64,000 nt of DNA from Pseudomonas capeferrum (GTDB taxonomy: Bacteria > Pseudomonadota > Gammaproteobacteria > Pseudomonadales > Pseudomonadaceae), in NCBI RefSeq assembly GCF_000731675.1, contig NZ_JMIT01000001.1, positions 2,293,714 through 2,357,713 on the forward strand. Reading direction: 5' to 3'. Within the stretch, counting starts at the first letter, position 1. The number at the start of each line of letters is the position of its first letter. A model generated the notes under the pieces. That model was not told where the DNA came from, did not search any database, and was given only the letters and a program-made list of their open reading frames with translations. A program made the position numbers and the translations under genes. This document shows, one piece after another, positions 1 through 20,295 of the stretch.

Positions 1-1
1 A

Positions 2-1399
2 AAAGGCCAGTTGCGCCTGGGCTGGCAGGGCTGTGCCGACGCCGGCCTGTGCTACCCGCCGCAGACCACCGCCATCGACCTGGGTGGCAGCGTGGCCCCG
101 GCCGCCGATCAGGCCAGCGACCAGGCCCTGGCCAGCAACCTGCAGCAGGGCAACCTGGCGTGGGGCCTGCTGGCCTTCTTCGGCCTTGGCCTGCTGCTGG
201 CCTTCACCCCCTGCTCGCTGCCGATGCTGCCGATTCTCGCCGGGCTGGTGCTCGGCAATGGCGCCAGCGCCCGACGCGGCTGGTTGCTGGCCGGGGTGTA
301 CGTGCTGAGCATGGCCTTGGTATATGCCGCCCTGGGCGTGGTGGCGGCGCTGCTCGGCGCCAGCCTGCAGGCCTGGTTGCAGCAACCCTGGCTGCTGGGC
401 AGCCTGGCGGCATTGTTCGTGGTGCTGGCGCTGCCGATGTTCGGCGCCTTCGAGTTGCAGCTACCCGCCGCCCTGCGCGACCGTCTCGACCGCGCCGGGC
501 AAGGTACACGTGGCGGCAACCTGTACGGTGCCGCGCTGCTCGGGGCGCTCTCCGGCCTGCTGCTCGGCCCGTGCATGACCGCACCGCTGGCCGGGGCGCT
601 GCTGTACATCGCCCAAAGCGGCGACGTGCTGCAGGGCGCGCTGGTGCTGTTCAGCCTTGGCCTGGGCATGGGCGTGCCGCTGCTGTTGCTGGTCACGCTG
701 GGCAATCGCTACCTGCCGCGCCCAGGTGCGTGGATGAACCTGGTCAAGGGCGTGTTCGGCTTCGTGTTCCTGGCCATGGCCCTGTATACCCTGCGCAGCC
801 TGCTGCCACAGGCCCTGCTGCTGGCCCTGAGCGGCGCCTGGCTGATCGCCCTGGCCTGGGCCGCGTGGCCGGCCCTGCAGCGTATGCCTGCGCTGCGCGC
901 GCTGCCTTTGCTGGGCGCGCTGTGGGGCGGGCTGTTGCTGGTCGGTGCGGCGGCCGGGGGCGATGACCTCTGGCAACCCTTGCGGCCGTTCGCCGGGGGT
1001 AGCGGGCCTGCGGCGGTGCAACCGGCAGAGGATGCATTCGTGACCGTCAGCCGCCCCGAAGACCTGCAACGTGAGCTGGACGCCGCCAAGGCCCGTGGCC
1101 AATGGGTGATGCTCGACTACTATGCCGACTGGTGCGTGTCGTGCAAGGTCATGGAAAAGAAGGTGTTCGCCCGCGCCGACGTACACACCAGCCTGGCGGG
1201 CGTGCACCTGCTGCGCCTGGACGTCACCGCCAACACCCCGGCCAGCCAGGCACTGCTGCAACGCTACCAGGTACCCGGCCCGCCCAGCATCATCTGGGTC
1301 GGCCCGGAAGGCGACGAACGCCGTGCGCGACGCATCACCGGTGAAGTGGATGCTGCCGCGTTCCTGCAACACTGGACCCAGACCAGGAGCCAAGGCTGA
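2..1399 (+). CDS. dsbD: Thiol:disulfide interchange protein DsbD-like (5' end outside window)
   Basis: Membrane electron conveyor that passes reducing power from cytoplasmic thioredoxin to periplasmic thiol proteins. The frame is open to the left edge, so the start and most of the N-terminal periplasmic domain are missing. The first visible residues include CADAGLCYPP, the typical end of the DsbD alpha domain. Then come about eight hydrophobic segments with the two transmembrane cysteines in FTPCSLPMLP and GPCMTAPLAG. A C-terminal thioredoxin-like domain carries YYADWCVSCK. The stop codon overlaps the ATG of the next gene by one base, so the two are translationally coupled. Together with the following TlpA-like gene and dsbG it forms a periplasmic redox operon. 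Family assignment is firm; which paralogue this is (dsbD1 or dsbD2) cannot be told from the window. Confidence 0.93.
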   Translation, partial: KGQLRLGWQGCADAGLCYPPQTTAIDLGGSVAPAADQASDQALASNLQQGNLAWGLLAFFGLGLLLAFTPCSLPMLPILAGLVLGNGASARRGWLLAGVYVLSMALVYAALGVVAALLGASLQAWLQQPWLLGSLAALFVVLALPMFGAFELQLPAALRDRLDRAGQGTRGGNLYGAALLGALSGLLLGPCMTAPLAGALLYIAQSGDVLQGALVLFSLGLGMGVPLLLLVTLGNRYLPRPGAWMNLVKGVFGFVFLAMALYTLRSLLPQALLLALSGAWLIALAWAAWPALQRMPALRALPLLGALWGGLLLVGAAAGGDDLWQPLRPFAGGSGPAAVQPAEDAFVTVSRPEDLQRELDAAKARGQWVMLDYYADWCVSCKVMEKKVFARADVHTSLAGVHLLRLDVTANTPASQALLQRYQVPGPPSIIWVGPEGDERRARRITGEVDAAAFLQHWTQTRSQG

Positions 1400-2235
1400 T
1401 GCTGACCGTAACCCTCGGGCCATTGACCATGGCCCTCAACCACCTGCTGATGCTCACTGCCCTGGTGATCGCCAGTGTGGTCGGCTGGTGGGTCGCCCGC
1501 CGCGGCGGCGAAAGCCCGGAGTCGGCACTCTTCAACCTGTTTCTGATTGGCGTGCTGTGCGCGCGCCTGGGCTTCGTCGTGGCCTACTGGCCGATGTACC
1601 GCGATGACCTGGTGCAAGTCATCGACATCCGCGACGGCGGCTTCCTGTTCTGGTCCGGCCTTGCCGGCATCGTGCTCGGCGCGCTCTGGCAAGGCTGGCG
1701 ACACCCGGGCCTGCGCCGTCCTCTGGGTTGGGCCTTGTTCAGCGGTGCGCTGTTCTGGGGCCTCAGCAGTCTGGGCGGCCACCTGTACAGCAAAGGCACC
1801 GAGCTGCCTGAGCTGAGCCTGCGCAACGCCGGCGGTCAGCCCGTGGCGCTGCACAGCTACCGTGGCAAGCCACTGGTCATCAACATCTGGGCCACCTGGT
1901 GCCCGCCCTGCCGGCGCGAAATGCCGGTGCTGCAACAGGCCCAAGGTGACTACCCCCACGTAACCTTCCTCTTCGTCAACCAGGGTGAGACACCCGAAAA
2001 CGTCAGCACCTTCCTCGCCACCACCGGCCTGAGCCTGACCCACGTGCTGTTCGACGGCGCCGGCCAACTGGCCCAGCGGGTCGGCTCGATGGCCCTGCCT
2101 ACCACGCTGTTCTACGACAGTAACGGGCGGCTGATCGGCAGCCACCTAGGCGAGCTGTCACGGGCCAGCCTGCGCCACGCCCTGGAACCTTTCGACCGGG
2201 CCGCCGCGCCCACCCCTGCCGCACAAGGAAACTGA
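1399..2235 (+). CDS. TlpA-like thiol-disulfide oxidoreductase with N-terminal membrane domain
   Basis: Predicted 278-residue membrane-anchored thioredoxin-fold protein. Residues 1-130 are hydrophobic with three or four membrane segments. They contain the stretch DIRDGGFLFWSGLAGIVLG, which resembles prolipoprotein diacylglyceryl transferase (Lgt) helices rather than a simple signal anchor. Residues 135-265 form a TlpA/ResE-like thioredoxin domain with the redox motif ATWCPPCRREMP, and the cis-proline loop is probably MALPTT. The ATG overlaps the upstream dsbD stop, and dsbG starts one base after this stop. Likely role: reductase or oxidoreductase fed by the neighbouring DsbD and serving periplasmic cysteines. 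Substrate unknown. The Lgt-like part lacks the catalytic region of a full Lgt, so lipidation activity is not expected. Confidence 0.88.
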   Translation: MLTVTLGPLTMALNHLLMLTALVIASVVGWWVARRGGESPESALFNLFLIGVLCARLGFVVAYWPMYRDDLVQVIDIRDGGFLFWSGLAGIVLGALWQGWRHPGLRRPLGWALFSGALFWGLSSLGGHLYSKGTELPELSLRNAGGQPVALHSYRGKPLVINIWATWCPPCRREMPVLQQAQGDYPHVTFLFVNQGETPENVSTFLATTGLSLTHVLFDGAGQLAQRVGSMALPTTLFYDSNGRLIGSHLGELSRASLRHALEPFDRAAAPTPAAQGN

Positions 2236-2236
2236 C

Positions 2237-2998
2237 ATGCGATTGACTGCACTGCTGCCCCTGTCCCTGGCCCTGCTGGCCGCCCCGCTGCTGCACGCCG
2301 AAGAAGCGCTGCCCAAGGCGATCCAGCAACTGCAAGCCAAGGGGGCCGTGATCAAGGGCAGCTTCGATGCCCCCGATGGCCTGCGCGGTTATGCCGCCGA
2401 GTACCAGAACAACGGCATCGCCCTGTACCTGACACCTGACGGCAAGCATGTGCTGGTCGGCAGCCTGTTCGACGAACAAGGCCAGGACCTCAGCGCCGCT
2501 CCGTTGGACAAGCTGGTCTACGGGCCGATGAGCAAGGCCATCTGGGCGAAGATGGAAAAAACCGCCTGGATCGCCGATGGCAAGGCCGATGCGCCGCGCA
2601 TCGTCTACCTGTTCAGCGACCCCAACTGCCCGTACTGCAATATGTTCTGGCAGCAGGCGCGGCCATGGGTGGAATCGGGCAAGGTGCAATTGCGCCATAT
2701 CATGGTCGGTATCATTCGCGAGGACAGCCCGGGCAAGTCGGCGGCGTTGCTGGCGGCCAAGGACCCGGCCAAGGCGCTGGCACAGCACGAGAAGGCCGGC
2801 AAGGCCAGTTCGCTCAAGGCGCTGGAGAAGGTGCCAGAGGCGGTGCAGAAGCAGCTGGAAGGGAACATGGCGTTGATGGAGGAAATGGGGTTGCAAGCAA
2901 CCCCGGCGATCTTCTATCAGGATGAGCAGGGCAACCTGCAGAGCCAGCAAGGGGCGCCGCGCCCGGAGATGCTTGGGAAGATTCTTGGGAAGCGGTAG
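2237..2998 (+). CDS. dsbG: Thiol:disulfide interchange protein DsbG
   Basis: Periplasmic disulfide isomerase or sulfenic-acid reductase of the DsbC/DsbG family, 253 residues, close to the family length. Residues 1-21 form a clear signal peptide ending LLHA. An N-terminal dimerisation-like segment is followed by the thioredoxin fold with the active site DPNCPYCNMFW near residue 134 and the cis-Pro loop LQATPAIFYQ near residue 221. It is the last gene of the dsbD-tlpA-dsbG run, with a single base separating it from the previous stop. Being next to a DsbD-type reductase fits the need of DsbG to be kept reduced. Downstream lies a large palindromic repeat that may end transcription. Confidence 0.93.
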   Translation: MRLTALLPLSLALLAAPLLHAEEALPKAIQQLQAKGAVIKGSFDAPDGLRGYAAEYQNNGIALYLTPDGKHVLVGSLFDEQGQDLSAAPLDKLVYGPMSKAIWAKMEKTAWIADGKADAPRIVYLFSDPNCPYCNMFWQQARPWVESGKVQLRHIMVGIIREDSPGKSAALLAAKDPAKALAQHEKAGKASSLKALEKVPEAVQKQLEGNMALMEEMGLQATPAIFYQDEQGNLQSQQGAPRPEMLGKILGKR

Positions 2999-3019
2999 TG
3001 CATGCCGTGGGTATTAGGT

Positions 3020-3289
3020 GGCGGCGCAGATCGAGCGCCGCCCGCGCGGCGCTTCGCGGGGCAAGTCGGATCGCCGCACCGCCGCTCCCACATCTGTTTC
3101 GGGCCAGTTATTCCTGAGGCATTGGCGCGCGGCCCCTTGGTGCCCGCCTCAATATCGCGTCGGACAAACAAGGCGGTCGCGCGCCAATAGCACAGGCCTC
3201 ACTGGCCCGAAACAGATGTGGGAGCGGCGGTGCGGCGATCCGACTTGCCCCGCGAAGCGCCGCGCGGGCGGCGCTCGATCTGCGCCGCC
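3020..3289. repeat. Large palindromic element, copy 1 (89-bp perfect inverted arms)
   Basis: Two 89-base arms at 3020-3108 and 3201-3289 are exact reverse complements, around a 92-base centre. The arms run from GGCGGCGCAGATCGAGCG to CTGTTTCGGGCCAGT. The centre has its own inverted repeat: ATTGGCGCGCG at 3121-3131 against CGCGCGCCAAT at 3178-3188. It also holds a core, TTGGTGCCCGCCTCAATATC followed by GCGTCGGACAAACAA, which recurs inverted in the second copy at 41406-41628. It fills the gap between convergent dsbG and pvdL. No coding function is apparent. Confidence 0.9.
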
Positions 3290-3318
3290 CAACAAAACTC
3301 ACGGCCTACCCAAAACCC

Positions 3319-16272
<12,954 letters not shown>

Positions 16273-16362
16273 GGGGTGTTCCTGCCAGTGTCTGGTGAAG
16301 TCGGGCCGGCTGCTCCGCGAACGTCGGCGGGCAGCGCACGGGGGCCGGATGTACACAGGGGA

Positions 16363-16386
16363 ACGGATGGGCAGGGGAAGAAATTA
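16363..16386 (-). promoter_or_regulatory. Putative PvdS-dependent (iron-starvation) promoter of pvdL
   Basis: Read on the minus strand this is TAATT, 16 bases, CGT. The known pyoverdine consensus is TAAAT-N16/17-CGT, so there is one mismatch. It lies about 90 bases before the pvdL ATG. Confidence 0.55.
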
Positions 16387-16451
16387 GCTTGCGGGAAGGC
16401 TTTCGGGGAGTGTGAGAGCGGGTGCATGCCTTGAGGGGGTTGTGGCTGGAA

Positions 16452-16527
16452 GATTGAGCGCCGCCCGCGCGGCGCATCGCGAGCAAGCTCGCACCTACAT
16501 CTGTTTCTGGCCAGTTATTCCTGAAAG
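16452..16527. repeat. Half copy of the large palindromic element
   Basis: This segment keeps one arm of the element seen at 3020: GAGCGCCGCCCGCGCGGCGC, then a diverged middle, then CATCTGTTTCTGGCCAGTTA and TTCCTGA. It therefore includes the first bases of the copy-1 centre, and the other arm is absent. It sits between the pvdL promoter and the pvdS Fur box. Confidence 0.7.
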
Positions 16528-16555
16528 ATATAGATACTAATTACGTTTCGTATTT

Positions 16556-16574
16556 GACAATCATTATCATTCTG
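16556..16574. promoter_or_regulatory. Fur box upstream of pvdS
   Basis: GACAATCATTATCATTCTG matches 14 of 19 positions of the Fur consensus GATAATGATAATCATTATC by direct count. It lies 75-95 bases before the pvdS ATG, the place expected for iron repression of the pyoverdine sigma factor. Confidence 0.75.
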
Positions 16575-16649
16575 AATAGCTTGTCGCACGTCTCAGGAAG
16601 CTTCCCAACGTTGGGTGCCTCCCCCCCTCTCTGTGACAAGGTGATTTCC

Positions 16650-17180
16650 ATGGCGGAACAACTATCCACAAGTAAGTGCGATTCACCATTACTCCAGGCC
16701 TTCGTCGACAATCGCAGCATTCTGGTCAAGATTGCTGCGCGCATCACCGGCTGCCGCTCACGCGCGGAAGACGTGGTGCAGGATGCATTCTTCCGGCTCA
16801 GTGCCGCCCCGCAGATCACCTCGTCATTCAAGGCGCAGCTGAGCTACCTGTTCCAGATCGTGCGCAACCTGGCCATCGACCACTACCGCAAACAGGCGAT
16901 GGAGCTGAAGTACTCCGGCAGCGAAGAGGAAGGCCTGAACGTGGTCATCCAGAACGCCTCGCCCGAAGCCACGCACATCAACCTTGCCGCCCTCGATGAC
17001 ATTGCCGAAGCATTGAACGAGCTGCCACAGCGCACCCGTTACGCGTTCGAGATGTACCGTTTGCACGGCGTGCCGCAGAAGGACATCGCCAAGGAACTGG
17101 GCGTGTCGCCGACCTTGGTCAACTTCATGATCCGCGACGCCTTGGTGCATTGCCGCAAGACGGCTAACCGTCAGGTTTGA
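16650..17180 (+). CDS. pvdS: Extracytoplasmic-function sigma factor PvdS (PfrI)
   Basis: ECF sigma factor of 176 residues that directs RNA polymerase to iron-starvation promoters of pyoverdine genes. Sigma region 2 covers roughly residues 15-85 (AEDVVQDAFFRL, YLFQIVRNLAIDHYRKQ). Region 4 covers 115-165 (LNELPQRTRYAFEMYRLHG and the helix-turn-helix QKDIAKELGVSPTLVNFMI). A frame open from 16554 gives a longer N-terminus, but MAEQLST at 16650 fits the family and has AAGGTG eight bases upstream. A Fur box lies before it and pvdL is divergent. Two genes nearby carry PvdS-type promoters, which agrees with this function. Confidence 0.95.
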   Translation: MAEQLSTSKCDSPLLQAFVDNRSILVKIAARITGCRSRAEDVVQDAFFRLSAAPQITSSFKAQLSYLFQIVRNLAIDHYRKQAMELKYSGSEEEGLNVVIQNASPEATHINLAALDDIAEALNELPQRTRYAFEMYRLHGVPQKDIAKELGVSPTLVNFMIRDALVHCRKTANRQV

Positions 17181-17184
17181 ATTT

Positions 17185-17223
17185 CTGAGTGTTGGGGGCG
17201 CATTGCCCCCCAGCACTCTCAGA
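17185..17223. terminator. Hairpin between convergent pvdS and acetyltransferase genes
   Basis: A long stem pairs CTGAGTG and TGGGGGC with GCCCCCCA and CACTCTCAG around a five-base loop. It follows the pvdS stop and overlaps the stop codon of the convergent gene. A T-rich tail is lacking on both strands, so its strength as a terminator is uncertain. Confidence 0.55.
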
Positions 17224-18232
17224 CCAGCGTGCACCGATCAAAAAACCGCTCCCGCCCCAGAATCATCAGCGCCGCGCGCTTGTGCGGGAAATCGAATTCC
17301 TTCTCGCAATGGAAGCACTGGTCATGCATGTAGCCGATCATCTTGCCGTTGTCCGCACGCGGCTCGGCCACCACCCGCTGAGTGCGCGGGTCATCGAGGA
17401 ACAGGTAGTGCACCAGCGCCGATAACCAGCTGGCCACCTTATGCGGCCCACGGTGCGCCTCCTCCCCCACCAGCATGTGGATGCCGCGGTCGTAATCATC
17501 GGCCGCGTAGAACGGCGCAATGCGATCTTCCTTGGCCCAGTACGCTTCGAAGTAGGCGAACGGCTCGTCGTCGAAACAGCCGATCAAGGTGAGGGTATGC
17601 GGGTCGGCTTGCAGCTTTGCCAGGTATTCATGGTGCTGCTGCAAGGTGCCGCCCTCCTGCCAGAACTTGTCGACCCGCGGGGTGTTCTGCCAGCGATTGA
17701 AGCGTTCCAGGTCCTGATCGATCTCCAGGGTACGCAGCGATACCCAGCTGCCCAGGCGTGCATCGAAACGTCGGTACACTTCGCCACGCGGCTTGGGCGC
17801 CCGGCGCGGGTGGCGCTTGCCGTTGCTGATCTGCATCTGCTGGGGGTACACCCCGGCGATCGACTCGCCAAGCCAGGGTTGGGGCAACTGCCAGAACAAC
17901 GTACGTTCGCACAGGTACACGCCCGCCTGCTCGCCGGGCACCAACAGGCCGCTGACGAGGGCTTCGGGCAGCACTTCGGGCAAGTGCCAGGCCAGGCGCT
18001 GGCGGGCGACATCGCGTGCCAGCAGCCAATAGCAGGCAGCCCACAACGCCTGGTAAGGGCGCTCGGGGCAAAGGCTTTCAAGGTGCACCTCAAGCGCCGC
18101 GCCCTGGGCCAGGCGCAGCTGGATCAAAGGGCGACCGGCAAGGGTCAGGCTCAGCCAGCTCTCGCCCTCATCGGCGCTGAGGGTGCGCCAGCGTGGCGCT
18201 GACAGTGGCTGCGAAGCGGCATCGAACGGCAT
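17219..18232 (-). CDS. Siderophore biosynthesis GNAT acetyltransferase (IucB/PvdYII-like)
   Basis: Predicted 337-residue acyltransferase of the IucB/AlcB type, whose members acetylate N-hydroxylated lysine or ornithine to make hydroxamate ligands. The N-terminal half is family-specific. The C-terminal half, roughly residues 165-325, is a GNAT fold with conserved segments including RFNRWQNTPRVDKFWQE, FDDEPFAYFEAYWAKED and HRGPHKVASWLSALVHYLF. The pvdS neighbour and the PvdS promoter at 18275-18298 point to a role in the pyoverdine peptide chain, probably forming an acyl-hydroxyornithine residue. It could equally act in another hydroxamate siderophore. The ATG has only a weak ribosome binding site. 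Confidence 0.85.
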   Translation of the reverse strand: MPFDAASQPLSAPRWRTLSADEGESWLSLTLAGRPLIQLRLAQGAALEVHLESLCPERPYQALWAACYWLLARDVARQRLAWHLPEVLPEALVSGLLVPGEQAGVYLCERTLFWQLPQPWLGESIAGVYPQQMQISNGKRHPRRAPKPRGEVYRRFDARLGSWVSLRTLEIDQDLERFNRWQNTPRVDKFWQEGGTLQQHHEYLAKLQADPHTLTLIGCFDDEPFAYFEAYWAKEDRIAPFYAADDYDRGIHMLVGEEAHRGPHKVASWLSALVHYLFLDDPRTQRVVAEPRADNGKMIGYMHDQCFHCEKEFDFPHKRAALMILGRERFFDRCTLV

Positions 18233-18274
18233 GGTCTTGGCTCACGAAAATGAAGAGAAGGCACACTGCTAAAA

Positions 18275-18298
18275 ACGTTGTCGCTGCACGGGAATTTA
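18275..18298 (-). promoter_or_regulatory. PvdS-dependent promoter of the siderophore acetyltransferase
   Basis: On the minus strand TAAAT is followed by exactly 16 bases and then CGT, a full match to the iron-starvation sigma consensus. It lies about 43 bases before the ATG and overlaps the stop codon of the upstream co-directional gene at 18296. Confidence 0.8.
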
Positions 18299-19105
18299 GT
18301 CGCGCGGTGCCTGTACCGTGATCCGGTAGGGCTGAAAGATACGCGTCAGCTCACCATTCTCGCGCAGGGCACGCATCAAGGCCGCGAACGATTGCTCGCC
18401 GATGGGCGCGCCAGGGCGCAGCAAAGCGTAGTGGTGATAGACCTGATCGATACGCTGCGAGGCAACCAGTTGCGCCTGGCTGCCCGGGTTACGGTCGAGA
18501 AAGTCGCTGAGGTAAGAGCGGGTGACCAGGGCGATGTCGGCGCGGCCGGCCTGCACCATCAGCAGGTTGCTGTCGTGGGAATAGGTCAGCGTCGCATTGA
18601 AGGCTTTGCGCAGGTAGTCCGAGTCGGCGTTGAAGCTGGCGAACGCATAGTGGTAACCGTTGAACAGCGCCAGGCGCTTGCCGCGCAGCTCATCGAAGTA
18701 ATGCGGGTCGCGGCCGTTGGCCTTGGCGGCGACGAACACTTCGGCATCTTCCAGGCCCATGTCCACTGTCTGGTGGGCAATCTGCTGCCAGCCCCACTGT
18801 GGGTTCTCGAAGACCGCCATGTCGGTGCGGCCCTGCTGCAAATCACCAAAGCGCCGCTGAATGGAGGTGGGCACCAAGACAAAGTGGTAGCCCTGCTGGG
18901 AGCGGTTAAGGGCGTCGATCAATTGTGGCAACAGACCCGTATCGGCCCCCTGTTCGGGGCGAACGGTGTAAGGCGGGAAATGCGCGGCACCAATCTTCAC
19001 TTCGATCGCGTCGCCAGCCCAGCCTGGTACCGCCAACCAGAAGCCGGCCAGCAACAGCAGAGTGGACAAGGCCTTTGGGCCGGGCGCTGAAGTCAAGACG
19101 GACAC
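18296..19105 (-). CDS. Periplasmic solute-binding protein, family 3-like (unknown ligand)
   Basis: A 269-residue predicted secreted protein. The signal peptide is near residues 11-31 (STLLLLAGFWLAVPGWA). The mature part resembles amino-acid type solute-binding proteins (SBP_bac_3): IGAAHFPPYTV, DTGLLPQLIDALN, GRTDMAVFENP and a second lobe with GKRLALFNGYHYAF. No ABC permease or ATPase gene is adjacent, so this may be a stand-alone sensor-like binding protein. The only usable start in frame near the signal peptide is GTG at 19105; a nearby ATG is out of frame. The pvdS-dependent promoter of the next gene lies across its stop codon, so the two are probably controlled separately. Confidence 0.8.
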   Translation of the reverse strand: MSVLTSAPGPKALSTLLLLAGFWLAVPGWAGDAIEVKIGAAHFPPYTVRPEQGADTGLLPQLIDALNRSQQGYHFVLVPTSIQRRFGDLQQGRTDMAVFENPQWGWQQIAHQTVDMGLEDAEVFVAAKANGRDPHYFDELRGKRLALFNGYHYAFASFNADSDYLRKAFNATLTYSHDSNLLMVQAGRADIALVTRSYLSDFLDRNPGSQAQLVASQRIDQVYHHYALLRPGAPIGEQSFAALMRALRENGELTRIFQPYRITVQAPRD

Positions 19106-19267
19106 TCATCACGGTTCGTACCTGGTTGCGCCTAAGCTAGGCGTTTTCCGGGCAGGGCACAACAGCTGGTCGCTGGTCTTTGCGCCAAAGCAGGCGGCAA
19201 ATTGCCAGGGGGTGCCGTAAGGCCCGACATTGGCTACGCTCTAGCAGGATCTGCAAGGGAGCCTGGT

Positions 19268-19819
19268 ATGGGCCATTGGTTGGTGATCGACCTGGAAGCC
19301 ACCACCGACGATGGTGGATGGCCGGTCACAGAGATGGAAATCATAGAAATCGGCGCAAGCCTGGTGACCCGCGAAGGCCGCGAAGTCGACCACTTCCAGC
19401 GCTTCGTGCGGCCCAGGCGACGGCCGCAACTGACGCCGTTCTGCCGTGAACTGACGCACATCAGCCAGGCCAGCGTCGACAGCGCTGCGGCCTTCCCCGA
19501 GGTGTGGGCACGGTTCGAGCGCTGGCTGGGGCACCACCGCGGGCAGTTGCAGGCGTGGGTCAGCTGGGGTGACTACGACCGCCAGCAACTGCTTCAGGAA
19601 TGGCAGCAGCACGGGCTCGACAGCCTGCTGCGCAGCGTGCCGCACATCAACCTCAAGCAGCGCTTCGCCAAGGCCCGCCACCTGCAGCGGCCGACGGGCC
19701 TCAATGGTGCCTTGCAACTGGCTGGCATGCACTTCTGCGGGCAGCAGCACCGGGCCCTGGAAGATGCGCGCAACACGGCGCGGCTGCTGCCCTTGAGCCT
19801 GCCGGCCAAGGGCACCTGA
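19268..19819 (+). CDS. DEDDh-family 3'-5' exonuclease
   Basis: Predicted 183-residue exonuclease of the DnaQ/ERI-1-like superfamily. Exo I is VIDLEATT at residues 6-13, giving the DxE metal ligands. Exo II lies around VSWGDYDRQQL, and Exo III is HRALEDARNTARLL with the His and Asp of the DEDDh type. The start at 19268 is chosen because AAGGGAG lies seven bases before the ATG; an upstream in-frame start at 19202 lacks this. The C-terminus is short after Exo III. Its length and the TEMEIIEIGA motif resemble the KapD/ERI-1 group that trims RNA 3' ends, but the substrate cannot be decided here. Confidence 0.88.
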   Translation: MGHWLVIDLEATTDDGGWPVTEMEIIEIGASLVTREGREVDHFQRFVRPRRRPQLTPFCRELTHISQASVDSAAAFPEVWARFERWLGHHRGQLQAWVSWGDYDRQQLLQEWQQHGLDSLLRSVPHINLKQRFAKARHLQRPTGLNGALQLAGMHFCGQQHRALEDARNTARLLPLSLPAKGT

Positions 19820-19895
19820 AAGCAGATGACGACGGGGATGGCCTTGGGCATACTGGCCAGCGCTTTTTCATCCCCCCTCTTTTCAGGAGTCGCCC

Positions 19896-20180
19896 ATGTT
19901 CCAGGTCAACGAGTACTTCAACGGCACCGTCAAGTCGATCGCATTCGCGGGCGAAGAAGGCCCGGCCACCGTGGGTGTGATGGCACCGGGCGAATACGAG
20001 TTCGGCACTGCCAAGCGCGAAATCATGCATGTGGTTTCCGGCGCATTGACCGTCAAGCTGCCGGGTAGCGACAACTGGGAAACCTTCAACGCGGGCGACA
20101 AATTCAATGTTGCCGCTGACAGCAAGTTCCAGCTGAAGGTAGCGGTGGACACTGCTTACCTGTGCGAGTACCGCGACTAA
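19896..20180 (+). CDS. ppnP: Pyrimidine/purine nucleoside phosphorylase PpnP
   Basis: Small cupin-fold protein of 94 residues (former DUF1255, YaiE). Characterised homologues split nucleosides with phosphate into base and ribose-1-phosphate. Conserved segments visible are [41 protein letters not shown] and the C-terminal YLCEYRD. An AGGAG lies about ten bases before the ATG. It is a single gene between the exonuclease and a repeat-containing gap. It serves nucleoside salvage, loosely related to the purine cluster much further downstream. Confidence 0.93.
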   Translation: MFQVNEYFNGTVKSIAFAGEEGPATVGVMAPGEYEFGTAKREIMHVVSGALTVKLPGSDNWETFNAGDKFNVAADSKFQLKVAVDTAYLCEYRD

Positions 20181-20197
20181 GCGATAGCCTGCATCGA

Positions 20198-20289
20198 CCT
20201 CTTCGCGGGGCGAGCCCGCGCCCACAAGTACCCCACTGTACTCAGGCTCAGTCAGGTATCTGTGGGAGCGGGCTTGCCCCGCGAAGAGG
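20198..20289. repeat. Paired REP-like inverted repeat
   Basis: CCTCTTCGCGGGGCGAGCCC and GGGCTTGCCCCGCGAAGAGG face each other about 50 bases apart. Each arm ends inward at a GTGGG-type tip. It lies between convergent ppnP and the hydrolase gene. Confidence 0.8.
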
Positions 20290-20295
20290 CCAGCA

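Noticed and set aside
16350..16358. GTACACAGG resembling the TTGT-N2-ACAA operators
   Set aside because: Only a half match in the pvdL leader and in an unrelated context; most likely chance.
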